Shown piece after piece: positions 21,951 to 34,295 of a stretch of DNA of 64,000 nucleotides; position 1 is the first letter of the stretch; each line of letters opens with the position of its first letter. The notes under the pieces were generated by a model, which did not search any database, had not been told where the DNA came from, and saw nothing but the letters and a program-made list of their open reading frames with translations. Origin of the DNA: Juglans regia (lineage: Eukaryota; Streptophyta; Magnoliopsida; Fagales; Juglandaceae); NCBI RefSeq assembly GCF_001411555.2, contig NC_049910.1, forward strand, positions 33,457,250 to 33,521,249. Direction: 5' to 3'. Position numbers and translations under genes: made by a program.

Positions 21951-22041
21951 TACATCAGTATGTAGCCGCAGTACACTCAATATACTAAGTTTAAAAAAAA
22001 AAAATATCATGTGAGGTGTGTTGCGGCTACCGGCTGATGTA
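21951..22041. repeat. Small foldback element (about 91 bp)
   Basis: The left arm tacatcagtatgtagccgca and the right arm (tgcggctaccggctgatgta) are near-complementary over about 20 bases, with further pairing inwards (gtacac and gtgtgt), around an A-rich centre. It is probably a tiny MITE about 200 bases upstream of the MPH2-like start codon. No clear target duplication was seen. Confidence 0.5.
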
Positions 22042-22129
22042 TAGCCATTCTCTAAGAAAAAAGTGGCACCACTTTAAAAGTACGTGCTTTTCGTGTACAC
22101 AAGACATATATATCTATATGTATAACGTG

Positions 22130-22240
22130 AACAATAATAAACAATGATTATTTTTTATGTTAAAGTGTATTGAACAGTAATTACTGTTCACAAATCACTG
22201 TTCGCATTAAAAGTCAACAATAATAAACAGTGATTAGAAA
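22130..22240. repeat. Perfect 20-bp palindrome between short direct repeats
   Basis: 22171-22190 reads TGAACAGTAATTACTGTTCA, which is its own reverse complement. It is flanked by direct repeats of AACAATAATAAACARTGATT near 22129 and 22215. This could be the core of a foldback MITE or a binding site. Nothing in the sequence decides between them. Confidence 0.55.
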
Positions 22241-22241
22241 A

Positions 22242-22770
22242 ATTAAGATTTGAGATTTTAAATCTCAACCCTTTATTTTGAATTTCCAGAATTGATCCAA
22301 CAGTAGAGGTTAAAATATTAAAAATAAACAAACTTAAAATAGATAATTAAAATATAAATTCAACTTTAATTTATAAAATACTAATATTTTATCATTAAAT
22401 AAAAAATAGAATTTTGTTAAATATTTTTAAGAGAATAAAATCATATAAATACTTAGAGTTTTTAATATAATTTAAATTTCATAATATTCTTAATTAACTA
22501 AAATCATTTAAATAAAATGATTTTTTAGTGCTCCCTGAGTCATTGAGTAGTATGGTTAAATTTTACAATTCATATATTTTGTTAAGAAAACTATTGCTAG
22601 AATATTCAAAATCTTTTAATTTTTATATTACTCATATTACTGTAACATTTTGTTATTATTATGATGTTTGTTAAAATTTATTTTTCTACTACTGTACATT
22701 AAATTATTGACTAATTAATTTTATTTAAAAAAATATATTATTTTTACATTTTGTGGATATTATTCACTAG
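22242..22770. other. AT-rich intergenic stretch, no gene seen
   Basis: It is very AT-rich with no reading frame of interest. Confidence 0.5.
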
Positions 22771-22774
22771 TAAA

Positions 22775-22803
22775 ACGTGCATTGCACGTCACTCACTACT
22801 AAT
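22775..22803 (+). other. Possible Helitron 3' end
   Basis: A hairpin (acgtgc att gcacgt, 22775-22789) is followed nine bases later by CTAA and then T (22799-22803). Helitron 3' ends typically have a short hairpin 10-12 bases before CTRR and insert between A and T. I found no matching TC 5' end and no Rep/helicase coding sequence, so this is a weak call. Confidence 0.2.
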
Positions 22804-23104
22804 ATATATATATATATGTAGATTAATAAGTTAATCCTACTAAAAAATCGAATCTCAAATTGAACAAATGGATTTGTTAGTTGGAATTTGAAAACATTAG
22901 TGGTTATGATATGATTTCTACAAGTCTAATAACCCATTTGTTTTGAGTTGTCATTTGTTTTTGTTTTTGTTTTTTGCGCAATCTAATTTCTTTAAGGCCT
23001 GATATATTTAGTTTTAGTCTTAACCCAATACCAATACTATATATCGATACTATATGAGAGTGGAAAATAGAAAAAACTCAATGCATTTGATTCGAGCATT
23101 CTTA

Positions 23105-23298
23105 GGCCCATTTGGACTCAGAAGGAATATCAATTCATCTCATCTTATCTTATCATTATAATTTTATTAAATTTTTACATAAAACATAATAAACAATTCA
23201 ACTTTTTCAAATTTCAAAATAATAATAATATTAAAAAATAATATTCTTATAATATTTTATTCAACTCATCTCATCTCATCTCTCAATCCAAACGAGGC
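23105..23298 (-). mobile_element. Tourist-like MITE, complete
   Basis: This 194-bp copy is flanked by TTA at 23102-23104 and 23299-23301. Its ends ggcccatttggact and (in reverse) gcctcgtttggattg form the terminal inverted repeat. The body has the family words acataataaacaattcaact and ttctatataatattttattc-like sequence. It is related to the copy at 6487-6702. Confidence 0.75.
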
Positions 23299-23305
23299 TT
23301 ATGTT

Positions 23306-23518
23306 TGGTTATTGAATCAAATACAACTAATCTCAACTTATCTCAAACTAATCATTAATATGATTCACTATTTTTTCAATTTTTTATGAAAGAAAACTAA
23401 ATTCATCTCAACTTATTTCATTCATTTTAACTTAAAAAGTAAAACTCATCTCAATGAAAGCTATAAAATATTACTATATACAATTCAATTTAACTCATAT
23501 CAACTTCCAAACGCAGCC
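23306..23518 (-). mobile_element. Related MITE adjacent to the Tourist-like copy
   Basis: It begins gtttggttattgaatcaaat and ends cttccaaacgcagcc. The termini are imperfectly inverted, and the interior has atctcaacttatctca-like words. It resembles the element at 31233-31488 more than the TTA-flanked copy next to it. Target duplication is unclear. Confidence 0.45.
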
Positions 23519-24990
23519 GTGTCTGCTTATAGTGGTGTTTGATCCGATAAGCGCATGGACCCTGTGTGCTGCTTGTCGGCGAAACTTTTACCATAATATG
23601 TGCCAACCTACAGATATTCCGGCCTTAAATCTTTAGGATTTGCCATCCTTTATCCTTCCACGCGTGGGTGTAGATTTTTGAACCCTTTCGGATGATCTAA
23701 TCTTTAATAATTTCTCTTCTTGTTTTATCTTAAAATCAGGAGTTGTCACACCCTTGTACATATTTGCAAAGAAAGGGCGGTGAAAGTGAAACATGATCTG
23801 ATCCATTGCGGCCCACGTACAAATCATTATCATCCTCAAAACTACATAGCTGGCAAATTTCTTTCCGCCATAACCTAAACTGCAAACATCTTAGACGAGT
23901 GTGGAAGTTTCGCAATGGCATGACTAATGATCATCTCGACAACGATTTATTTTAGACTCTCAATTGGTTCTGATCCCCATATAAGAGTCATCCATCCTCC
24001 TTTAATAACCAAGAATCGAAGTTGGTGATCTCTCCATTAGCCTATCCATAATAGCAAAAGATCTCCCCCACCTTCTACCCACGTATCTCATTTATATATT
24101 AATATAGATATGCTTTCTAAGAAAAAAGTGCGTACGTTGCTTATAGATCACAACTAATTCACTCTCATTTTCTTAAAAAAATTCTGTACTATTTATATCC
24201 TACTAAATAAGATATTGCACATTTATCACCATTAAATAATCATTTATTACATACTTCTCTATCATTTAATGGTAATAAATATGTCACATATTACTTAATA
24301 TGATCAAAATAAGATGAGAGTGTTGTGTATAGTATTACTTCTGTTATAATATAATTTTTTAATATAATTTTTTTTTTGAAATTTGAAATATTTAAATTGT
24401 TTATTATATTTTACGTGAGAGTTTGAAAAAATTGTTATGATTATATAAAATGAGATAAGATAATTTAATTTTGTACAACCCAATCAATCCTTTCAGTTTG
24501 AACCAAAGGAAAATGAATCTCTTTTATTTCTTCTTTCTTACAATAGGCTGGTCTTTTCCATTCCCTCCCAGCATCCTATCCAACCATTCTATTTTGGTGC
24601 ATAGTAGCCTAATCCTCCAATTTTCTCCCGTTTTTATTGGAAATAAAATGCTAGATCTAGCGTCAACTGCTAGACATGAAGCAATAGACACCACTCTGTT
24701 GTCTCCTCACATTTACACTGATCTACCACCACATCAAAAAGATGTTGGAAAAATTAATCGAAACGAAGCTGGACTTTTGCTTCAAAAGTTCGTAATAATA
24801 TAACTTTTGTTAAGATAATTTTTGCCCTCACCAATTTGGATTAATTGGTCTGCACTAGGTTAAGGCAAAAGAGTCTCTAAGATACAATAAGCCAGAAAAT
24901 TTCTTTGTTTGATTGTGTTATGCACTTAACAAAATCAAATTGGCACTCTAGTTCAGGTTCTGTCTAGGAGCTTGGCCATGAGTTTCTTGA
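23519..24990. other. Intergenic stretch, no gene seen
   Basis: It is AT-rich, with no conserved protein signature in any frame. A 110-codon plus-strand frame at 24471 lacks domain features and is regarded as chance. Confidence 0.45.
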
Positions 24991-24999
24991 GGCATTCTT

Positions 25000-26280
25000 T
25001 TTCTTCTCATGCTTCACTTTGTTGGCGCCTACATTCCTGATCTTTCCTTGTTTTTGCTAGTCGCCTTGGCGGCATGGTGGTTTGGGCAACCAATCATCAA
25101 GCTCGCCACTGTCTCGCATCTCCTCTTGATCCTTTGCTTTAGGGTATGACAATCTTCTAATCGGTACCCACTTGTGTTGTGGTAAGTGAAGAATTTCTAG
25201 GATTGGCATCCTCGATCATTGTTCGGGCGTGGCTCCCTGGCTTTCTCTTGAACGTTTATGATGGAGTATTGGACTCGAGAGCTAGCTACTCGCCTTAATG
25301 TTTCACATCTTTCCTTATGCTGGCCTTCTTCACCTTCGAGTCCTTTCATAATCTCTCTAATGCTCCCTTCATCGATTGTTCTTCTAGTTGCTCTATCTCT
25401 AATCTCCTGGGCACTGTCAAAGCCCGTAATGTGTCTTCTACGTTGGCAAAATCGTCAACCCTATCCATGAACTTGCATAAGGTGGCCGGAGTCTTCCTCG
25501 CCAACTCGGTCTGAAGGGACTTCTTGGCCATATTCCTTTTAGCAAAGCCGCCAACATGATCTTCTCATCTTGATCATCAATTGTCATTCGTTCTCTATTA
25601 AATCGGGTCAGATATACCTTCAGGCTTTCATCTTCCCTTTGTTTCAAAATGAGTAGATATGCGGCTGACCTTCTCCTCCTCCAACTCGCCATAAATTGGG
25701 TTAAGAGCTGTCATCCCAATTCTTCAAAATTGTCGGTGGATCTTGGCTGTAAGGCTCCAAACCATCCTCGGGCAGCTCCTTTCAGGATTAACAAGAAGGC
25801 TCAACACGCAATCTCAATGAGGAATCCGTGGAGCTTCATGTGGGCTTTAAATGTCTCCAGGTGCTCGATGGGGTCTTTGGACCCATCATACATCTCTATT
25901 AATGGGACCTTGAATTTTGGCAGGAAAGGGACCGCCATGATTTCCACGTTGTACAGCATATTTGTGCTAGTGAGCAGTTAATCCACCGAGGAAGATGCTC
26001 CTATTTTTTGCATCATTACTTCGTATTTGTCCACGAGGCTTCGCAAGTCATGGTGCCTTTTCTTCGCTTCTTTGTCACTATAGGGAGGCCTACCTGTGCT
26101 TTGTGACTCCGCCTCTGCCCTATCAACTTGGCTTGGCACCTTTGCTCGACACTCCATTTTTCTGCTTGAGAGCTTCATTTTCATGTTGTAGGGCTTCTAG
26201 TTCCATTGTTACTTTTTTCAATCAGTCCTCTAACTTTGCTATACTATTCTCCATATTTGTAAATGATGCTTCCTAATCCC
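25000..26280 (-). pseudogene. Gag fragment of a second Ty3/gypsy-type element
   Basis: On the minus strand, from about 26200 downwards: a polar N-terminal part, then VPLIEMYDGSKDPIEHLETF (about 25912-25853), the typical start of plant gypsy gag, then KAHMKLHGF and a GWFGALQPRS piece. The frames 25692-25438 and 25531-25346 give REDESLKVYLTRFNRERM and the segment TPATLCKFMDRVDDFAN. Near 25190-25130 a zinc-knuckle-like CHTLKQRIKRR follows a broken HNTSGYRLEDC. Several frameshifts and stops are present. No protease, RT or LTR pair was recognised nearby, so this is a gag remnant only. It differs in sequence from the element at 7-12 kb. Confidence 0.75.
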
Positions 26281-27660
26281 TAGTTACCTGTGGTCGCGTA
26301 GTGGTAGACATGCGAAAGGCACATTGTTTTGCAGGAAAAATATCTCATAGACGATGTCAACTGTTCTGGACATGTTTCGCACCCTCCACTTTCTACCAGA
26401 CCCGCGACCATAAAAGTGGAAAGGCCTAAAGGATATAGAAACGCCTCTGATGCTTATGTCATATGAATTGCTTAATCGTTCTTATAGAACCAATGAGTAA
26501 TTTGTTCGTACCTGATGAAGGATCATTGATGGATATATAGAGAGTGATGAGGGAACCCTCTTGAGCCTTGTAACAACCTAATTTCTTATTTAAAATCAAG
26601 TCCGGATTTTATTATTTGAATTTTCTTCGCTATCTCGACCTTATCTGACCTTAAGAGTTTGTTGGATTGTCTTAGCCGGTATGAATTTGATAAGCCCTTA
26701 TCCAAAGGGCTTATCACAGACCGACAGGCCATAACCTACACGAGATGTTCACTCAGAACCCATCTACTCGGGCCAGGCACTTGGGGATACGCAATGGGCC
26801 CATCAAGTCAAGAAGGGGATTTAGGCCCTTCCACATCCCAACCGGTTGTAACTTCCAACTGTTTTATTCTATCCTTCTAATGAACTATATCGAAACAGCC
26901 ACTCAACACGTTTCCTCTCTTACTTTAATCAAAGAAGCTGGTTGGGATAGATCGGGACCAATTTAATTTGTCCATATCCCTTTTGTTTGTTATTATTTCT
27001 TTTAAATATGCTTATATAATGCGAATCTTAACCCTTTTTATATTTATTTTTTATTAATGAAATGATTTATTAGGAAAAAAAAAAACTTGTTGGTTATTGG
27101 GTGTAGGCTCCCGAATCCATTGATGAAAAGTAGATCCCCTCCTTAGGGATAGGAAGAAGCCACGTTAATCCAAAAAGATGAGAGCCTTGCTGTGACTCAT
27201 CACGTGGTGGCCGGCCGGATTCAGCGAGCAAGAGATCATGAAAAAAGTAGATTCCCCTACGTATGTACGTACGTGGATCATCGCAGTTGGTATGGCAAAA
27301 GCTACCAATTTTTTATGATAATTAGCAAACTCCAATCGCCTGAAGCCAGCTCTAAAGAGCCTCCTTTCTGGTCAGATAATGCACCAGAAATGGTTGGAAA
27401 TCCTTCTAACGCATAAGAATTATTAAAAATGTCAAAACCTCCCTTCAGATAACTCATCTTTTGGCTTTTGCCATCATATATATATGGCTTTCAGCAACGT
27501 CCATGGAATTAATAAGAACTCCACTTCTTTGCATTCCCCTTTTACTTCTCTTTTCCTGATCCTCCTAAAATATTAGTAAACTTTCTTTGAGTTTTATGAT
27601 CCCTAATACTTTTGATCTGTTTCAGTAATTTGTTAGGGACTAAATTGAATGGGTCCAACC
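26281..27660. other. No gene seen; possible 5' flank of the gag fragment
   Basis: 26281-26560 may be leader sequence of the gag remnant, because it precedes the gag N-terminus in element orientation. The rest has no features beyond short open frames. Confidence 0.35.
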
Positions 27661-27844
27661 CTTTGAAAACCTATTACTAATAATAAGGAAAGAGATCAAA
27701 CCAAGAGATAAAATAAGGAAGAGATAAGGCAAGGAAGTTGGTATTCACAAGGCAAGTTGAATTATATCACTCTAAAGAAGAAAATAGATTTGTATAAAAT
27801 TAGTAGATCTCTACAAATGAAGGAAGAACTCCCCATAGGCTCGT

Positions 27845-27975
27845 GATGGCTTCTCTATGCCTAGAGTAAATTCATTCATTGTACTGAGTGATATGTGAGA
27901 CCATAAGAGATTGTAAAATCATTAATCATAGTGAATTTTATCCCCAAACAACCCGTGGGCATACCCTTTTATGCT
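27845..27975 (+). repeat. LTR-like remnant, copy 1
   Basis: The words cattgtactgagtgat, gaccataagagattgta, atcatagtgaatttta and cgtgggcatacc occur in the same order as at 32920-33020. The layout resembles the R-U5 part of a copia-type LTR. No partner LTR or coding sequence was found around it. Confidence 0.35.
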
Positions 27976-28129
27976 AGCCACGTAAATATATGTGTATGAT
28001 CTCTTTATTTATTTATATTTGCTTATTTGATATTTATTTCATGGATGAACGCGAAGAACACCATATTGAAGCCCAAATCACCATCGTGGGCCAGGGATAA
28101 TTTTTCCCCCCGTTCAGATCTATCATGCA

Positions 28130-29590
28130 AATTTAGTCATTAACAGTCTTGTATAATTATTTTTTTCCATAGACAATTTGATTTATGGAATTATTTTTTT
28201 GCTGGTAAACAACATGATTATAGATTGATATAAAAGGACAATGGTTTGTTTCTGAAAAGAGGGCAAAACAGCTATGAAACACTACTTAAATGATGAAGTT
28301 GGTTGAGGCTAAGAAGAGACCAATCTTCCATCCTAAGTTTTCTTCATTGATTCCTAGCTTCTTTTTTTCCCCAAATCATTATCCTAAGAGGGAGGAAAAC
28401 ACTATAGTTTCTCCTACCATTAATGGATCAAAATAATTAACAGTTCTAATCAGCAAACTTACTAGCTGAAGGAATCATAAGGAGGAACATGCATTCCATT
28501 GTTTTCTTCCTACCATTTTTCTGTTTCGTCTGTATTTCTAATTCATCATCGGTTTGAAATCAATAGCAGAATAATTGCGGTAGTTCTTGTAACTAATTAC
28601 AGAACAAAACTATATGAAATTGGTTCTCAGATCACTAACTTAAAGAAAAAGGAATTAAGTTCTTGAATTCCAGCAGTGCATGAGAAGTCTTGCATTTAAT
28701 AATTGGCATTCTAAAGTGGTTTGTGAGAAGGTTTGATGAAACAACCACACTTTGAAGCGGTGAGTAGTTTTCCGCTTATGGCAATTTACATATCGTATGA
28801 AATAATTAGATATCAATTACAATTAATATGGAATGTAAATAAATGAAAAGTATATACAAAGCAATCTCTTAGAATTAGGGTCTTAGTTAAGTCATATATG
28901 TCAAGCCTTAGATTAAGTCAAAGTATCTTCAACAGTTTGTGCAAGCATCATTTTTTTTGGACATGGGATCGAGAAAGTTGCCCCGGCATTGTATCGATAA
29001 TTAGTGCAAATGCTTTTCTTTCTTTCTTTTCTCTTTTTTTTTTTTTTCCTTTTTTTCAATAATCTTTTAAACACCTTTAAACATTTAAAAAATCACAAAC
29101 TCACTAAAAATCACTTTATTAACCATTAAGTAAAAATAATAATAGAAATTCTATTTACAATCTCTAAATGGAGACTGCATGTGCAAGCCCTTCATTAAAT
29201 GAAAAAAATATAATTTTGATAATGATATTATTGTAATTTTGAAAAAATTTAAAGACAAAAAATTAACTAGGCTTGTAATATAGTCTTTATTTAAGGATTG
29301 TACGTAGCATTACTCTTATTAATAGTATTGGTCACTTTGGAGGCACTATTCTTGGCCCTCAAGCATTTTCCTTAAAATTTATATTTAAAATATCTAATTG
29401 TATGTTTGGACATTTGAAGGATTTCAGAATTTTGTGAATAGTAATAAAATTATTTGAGTGAAGATGCTTCATTGGGTCTTGTGAAATGCTAGAAAAAGTT
29501 TAATAAAGATATTATAAAGTTAAAAAATTATTTAAATATAATTTTTTAATATAATTTTTTTTTTAATTTGTAAAAGTTATATTGATTTTG
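28130..29590. other. Intergenic stretch, no gene seen
   Basis: AT-rich and pyrimidine-tract-rich, with a T run at about 29034-29047. No conserved protein or RNA signature was recognised. Confidence 0.45.
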
Positions 29591-29592
29591 AG

Positions 29593-29757
29593 TAATGTTA
29601 TATACAGTCGTAGAGTGCGCAAGTACTATGCAATCGCTTTGAAAAAGAGTAGAATTTATTATTAAAAAATTAATTTTCTTTTCATGTAGGTCCCGTATTT
29701 ATTTATTTTTTCAAAGTGATTGCGCGACGCTTGCACACTCACGACTGCAACTATCAT
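29593..29757. mobile_element. Foldback MITE, family B
   Basis: The left arm, agtcgtagagtgcgcaag then caatcgctttgaaaaa, is the inverse of the right arm, ttttcaaagtgattgcg then cttgcacactcacgact. The long inverted repeat (about 45 bases per arm) brackets an AT-rich centre. Related copies lie at 31792-31957 and 45413-45580. Confidence 0.7.
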
Positions 29758-30772
29758 TTTTCAATGAGATTTTTGTATTTTGTTTTGAAATTTGTAATAC
29801 TAAAACTTATATTAGTTTTTTTGTTTTGATAATGATTAGGTAATAATCAAATGAAAATGTTAAAAATTTAAATGAAAATGAAAATAATCAGATATTTTGA
29901 TAATTTTATATCTTATCTCTGTTTCTAAACGTCCTCTAATTTTTATGGAATATTTCAGGTTCGTCCCCCAAAAAGGTTTTTTTATAATTAAGAGGGAGGA
30001 GCAGTATCCAATAAAAAATGAAAAAAAGAAAGAAAGAAAAGAAATTTGAAATTATGAGAAATATAATCAAAGACATCCTAGAGAAATGTTTTAGGTATAA
30101 AGAGATTCTATAAAATTATATTTATAAATTGACGTGGTTTGATATGATATGTTAAATTGTAAATCTACGTTTATACTAAAGTAGATATTCTAATATTTTA
30201 TATAAAGTTATATTAATTTATAAGTTTATTTTTATGAAAATTTTTCGTGACCGTAACATTTCTCTTCTAATTAATGGTGTCTAAATTTGGCGTTTTTGTT
30301 TGCTTCATAGTTCCGATTTCAGTTTGCCTTATTCGCTGATCTTTTGCCTCTGACTTAATTTGTTTAAACACTAAATTGAAATAATTGACTACTTTGGAAT
30401 ATAATTGAGACATCTGGATTGGTTAGAAACGACAATGAACTATCACATTATGTGCGAGAATCTTACAAAAGTGTATAGAGTTTAAGTTCTTCATATATTC
30501 TGTAAATGATTTTGACATGATCTTGACTATGGGCTTGCTTAATTTATTTATTATTAGTTAATTAAGGTGATTTTTGAATTGGATTATTTTAATTTGTAAC
30601 CACCGTCTTTTTAATAACTTTAAATATATTGTAACTATTTATGGTTTTGGATATATATTATGAACATAACCGTGTATAACGTAACACTGCATGATGTATT
30701 TGCCTTCGAATTATTTTAGGAGCCTAGGGCTTCCGAAGGGTCCAACCTAGTTCAATTAAGGGCTCATTTGAA
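29758..30772. other. AT-rich intergenic stretch, no gene seen
   Basis: No reading frame or RNA feature can be supported. An AG-rich stretch (gaaaaaaagaaagaaagaa) occurs near 30020. Confidence 0.45.
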
Positions 30773-30954
30773 GGTGCGTTTGGATGTTGAACTTGGTTGA
30801 GCTGAGATGATAAAATATTATTAAAATATTATTGTTTATTATTATTATTATTATTTTAGAATTTGAAAAAGTTGAATTGTTTATTATATTTTGTGTTGGG
30901 ATTTAAAAAAGTTGTAATGATGAGTTGAGATGAGTTTAGCTTCCAAACGAAGCT
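30773..30954 (+). mobile_element. Tourist-like MITE
   Basis: Starts ggtgcgtttggatgttgaac and ends ttccaaacgaagct, giving an imperfect terminal inverted repeat. The interior carries the family words gttgaattgtttattatatt and gttgtaatgatgagttgaga. Flanking TTA copies are not clear here. Confidence 0.65.
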
Positions 30955-31232
30955 GAATAATAGTGAAATAATTTATGTATAATAAATAAATTATTTGAAT
31001 TAAGATATTTTATTTAGTTTTGAAAAATAAGAAGGAAAAAAATTAAATAAAAATGTTATAAAATTAAAAAATCATTCAAATATAAGTTTTTAATATTATT
31101 CTTGTTTTTAAATTTAAAAAAATTGTATTTTTTTTTATATATTTTATTTAGAAGTTTAGAAAAGTTGTAATGATTTGGTGATTAGATGAAAAAGTTAAAA
31201 ATTTGAAATGAAAAAATATTTTGTGTTTGAGT

Positions 31233-31488
31233 GGGTTGTGTTTGGATGATAAAATGAACTCAGATGATTTGAGTTGATTTGTGAATAATAGTGTTTTGTA
31301 AATCTAATTGAGATGTGTTTGAATGTAAAAATATTGAGATTTGTGTTTTTTGAATGTATGAATTGAAGTAAGTTGAAATGAATTTAACTTTTTTATGAGA
31401 AGTTAAAAAAGTAGTAGATTGCATCAATGGTGTCTAAAATAGTATCTAAAAATTATCTAAAGTAGTGGATCCAACCAAACACAGTCCT
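31233..31488 (+). mobile_element. MITE with GTGTTTGG termini
   Basis: The left end gggttgtgtttggatgataa and the right end (ccaaccaaacacagtcc) form an imperfect inverted repeat. The interior is AT-rich and includes cagatgatttgagttgattt. It belongs to the same broad Tourist-like group but is a different subfamily from the 30773 copy. Confidence 0.5.
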
Positions 31489-31791
31489 AAAAAATAATGA
31501 GTAATGATACAAACACAACACATTATATAATATATTACACAATAATATTATAAAATGATGATATTTTTGTAAAATGATGTTATTTTTATAAGATATTTTA
31601 TAAAAAAATCTTTCATTTAAAATATAATTGTGTAAAATATTGTAAAAAATGTTATGTGTAAATTATTTTCTAAAAATAATATCTACAAAATGCTTCGAAG
31701 CCAACTATTCGTAGGATAACATCTCCAAAAAGCCCGAAGATGCGAGTGATGTCCATGTTGTGGTATTTGTTTGTTTTCTAATTATTTGTTG

Positions 31792-31957
31792 AGTAATGCT
31801 ACATGTAATCGTAAAATGTGTAAATATTATATAGTCATTTTAAAAAAAGATATGATCTATTATTAAAAATTTAATTTTTTTTAAATAAATTTTATATTTA
31901 TTTATTTTTTTTAAATAACTGTATAATATTTATACACTCACACGATTATAAATATCA
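31792..31957. mobile_element. Foldback MITE, family B
   Basis: agtaatgctacatgtaatcg at the left and tatacactcacacgattata at the right are the inverted ends. The interior has tctattattaaaaatttaat as in the other copies. This is a decayed copy of the element at 29593-29757. Confidence 0.6.
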
Positions 31958-34295
31958 AATTTTTTTTATTTGTTTGTGTTCGGAACGGAAGGATTTATAT
32001 CATTGTCACGGCTACGTCATAGTTGAAGAGCCGAGAGCGTTGGAAACGGTAGGAAAAAGAAAACGCGTGGAGGGCGTCCCCCAGTTGGAAGTGACACTCG
32101 CACTGGCGCAAGACTTTCCAAGGTTTATTCAAGGCTTCTAATTGGATATTTTCGGACATATCCATCATCGTGTACATAGATTTTTTTTTTTTTTTTTGGT
32201 TTTTTACAGAAAAGCAGTTAGTAGAGGGCATATTGTTAACAAAGGCGGTTTCCGAACCAATAATTGTATGCAAACAGTACATGAACCAATAAAATGTACT
32301 CCTTTTTCCTTGGTACTTGATATAGGAAAAACATCCTCCGATCCCACCCACCTACTCTCTCAATTCTAATAATGTATTTGACTAAGAAAATATAATTCAA
32401 AATAAAGTAAATTAAAACCTAAATCATTAATTTTCACCTGCATGCATTATTCCTTGAACAATCATTTTTGAACAAGAACATTTATATATTCAACTTATTA
32501 TAGAGGGATGGAAACAACTCTTTCATATTAATTAATAACTTATTATAAAGTTATTTTTATTATAAAATAGATCTAACGTATCATATGATTAGAGGAGATA
32601 AAATATTCCAGACTCATATAAAAAGCTCAACCTATCAAAAGGTCTCACTAGAAAACAACAAAATGAGAGAAAAATAAGAGAAATATAGGACAAAGGCAGA
32701 TGAAGAAAAGAATGTCATAAAGAAAAATGGAGATGTGACGTAAATGAGAAAAGATGTAATGTAAATAAGAGAAAATGTAACATAAAGCAAGGGAGGAACA
32801 AATGATAAATGGGCTTCTTCCAGATGATTTTAATGGGGGATGAACTTTGACTATTAAGAGAGCTTCTTCAGGCTCACGACAAGGACTCCAACGACGAGAT
32901 CTCCACTAGAAGATAGTGCTCTGATCTCCATTGTACTATAAAGATGAGAGATCATAAGAGATTATAAATAATCATATTATAGTGAATTCTTCCCTCACCA
33001 AACTCTCGTGGACATAGGATGTATGTACGTCTCTTTACTTTCTCTGTATTTATTTACTGCTCACTACTATGGATGTATGCACAGACAATGATGCAGCCAC
33101 ACTAGACCACCACTGAGAGCTCCACACTGCATCGATCAAGGTTCGAATAGTCTCAGTGGACTGAGAATGACTCTTTCACTCATTCTAAAAAATTATAGTA
33201 GCTATAAAATTAATAATGTGCCTCATTTATAAAATTTGACCATTAAAATGAACAGTATATAGTTCACATCGTACAATCTAAATAAAACTTTAATCTCTTT
33301 GTAAGACTATTTTTCATTGCCCATTTCATCGTTACTATTTGGAAAATTTGCACTTTATATCTTAAACTTCTCTACTCGATGTTTAATTTTTATCAAACTA
33401 TAATAACTCATATCTAAAACTACATAAAAAAGTTCTAATGTACACCATTTGTTAAATTATATTATTAAACAATTTAAAATATGACTCACCAACAAGTATA
33501 ATTAAGATAACAAGTTTTTACATTTTTATAATTCTTAAATAGGTTAAAATGCAGGTAACTTTGTAGTACGAGTTCATGTTATTAATGTGATTAGAATTTG
33601 ATTGAAAAGTGTATTCACTAAATTCTCGAATGTGTTTGGTTAAAAAATAATTTATTTACAAGTTTATTTATCTATAAATTAAATATTGTAAAATATTATT
33701 AACGTATGCATCATCAGCTAGCATAACATTTAGTTATTTATGCATTCATTCATAGGCCAGATCGACTTATAAATATCAACTCTCAGATAAAACCGTGTGA
33801 GTCAAGGATCCTAAAGCAGTGCGCGTGAGACTGTACGTAGTGGGCATCCTCAGTGAGTCAGTAGTACCAAAGGTCTTACTTTCAAAGTTACACGCTGACC
33901 AATGAGACGAACCATTCCGCTAATGATATACAGTACTAACTCTCTCTCTCTTTCTTTCAGTCCCACAGAAGAAAAACGGCCGCCCAAAGCCCTGTACTTT
34001 CTCAATTTCTTGCTCTTCCGCTTCTTCAATCACTTGAAGACAAAAGGAAAAAGAGAGAGATAAGACGGAGTTTAATTTTTTGCAGGGAGAATTAGAGTAG
34101 ATGGCAGAGGAAAGGGTATAATTTATTTAGAGAAAGAGGGAATCTTTGTCTTATGGCATGCCTGAGGAAGAAGCAGCACTCCATTGAAGGCCTCCCAATA
34201 TCCGATTCTTCTCTTTTCTTGGCCCACCCCACCAACCCACTTGAAGACTTTTATAAAAAACTGAATCTCTTGCTGCTGATTTTCTCTCCCCGGAA
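31958..34295. other. Intergenic stretch and 5' flank of the GH17 gene
   Basis: No gene is seen in 31958-33900. 33930-34290 is less AT-rich, with a CT-rich tract (33940-33960) and an AG-rich leader, and is a plausible promoter and 5' UTR of the glucanase gene starting at 34296. An intron in the 5' leader cannot be excluded. Confidence 0.4.
32920..33020 (+). repeat. LTR-like remnant, copy 2
   Basis: It shares ccattgtacta, gagatcataagagatta, taatcatattatagtgaatt and ctcgtggacatagg in order with 27845-27975. Both may be fragments of one copia-type LTR family. Confidence 0.35.

Noticed and set aside
24471..24803. 110-codon plus-strand frame
   Set aside because: Low-complexity hydrophobic start, no domain, no splice or leader signals.
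31995..32351. 118-codon minus-strand frame
   Set aside because: No conserved motif; a lysine run is created by a T tract on the plus strand.
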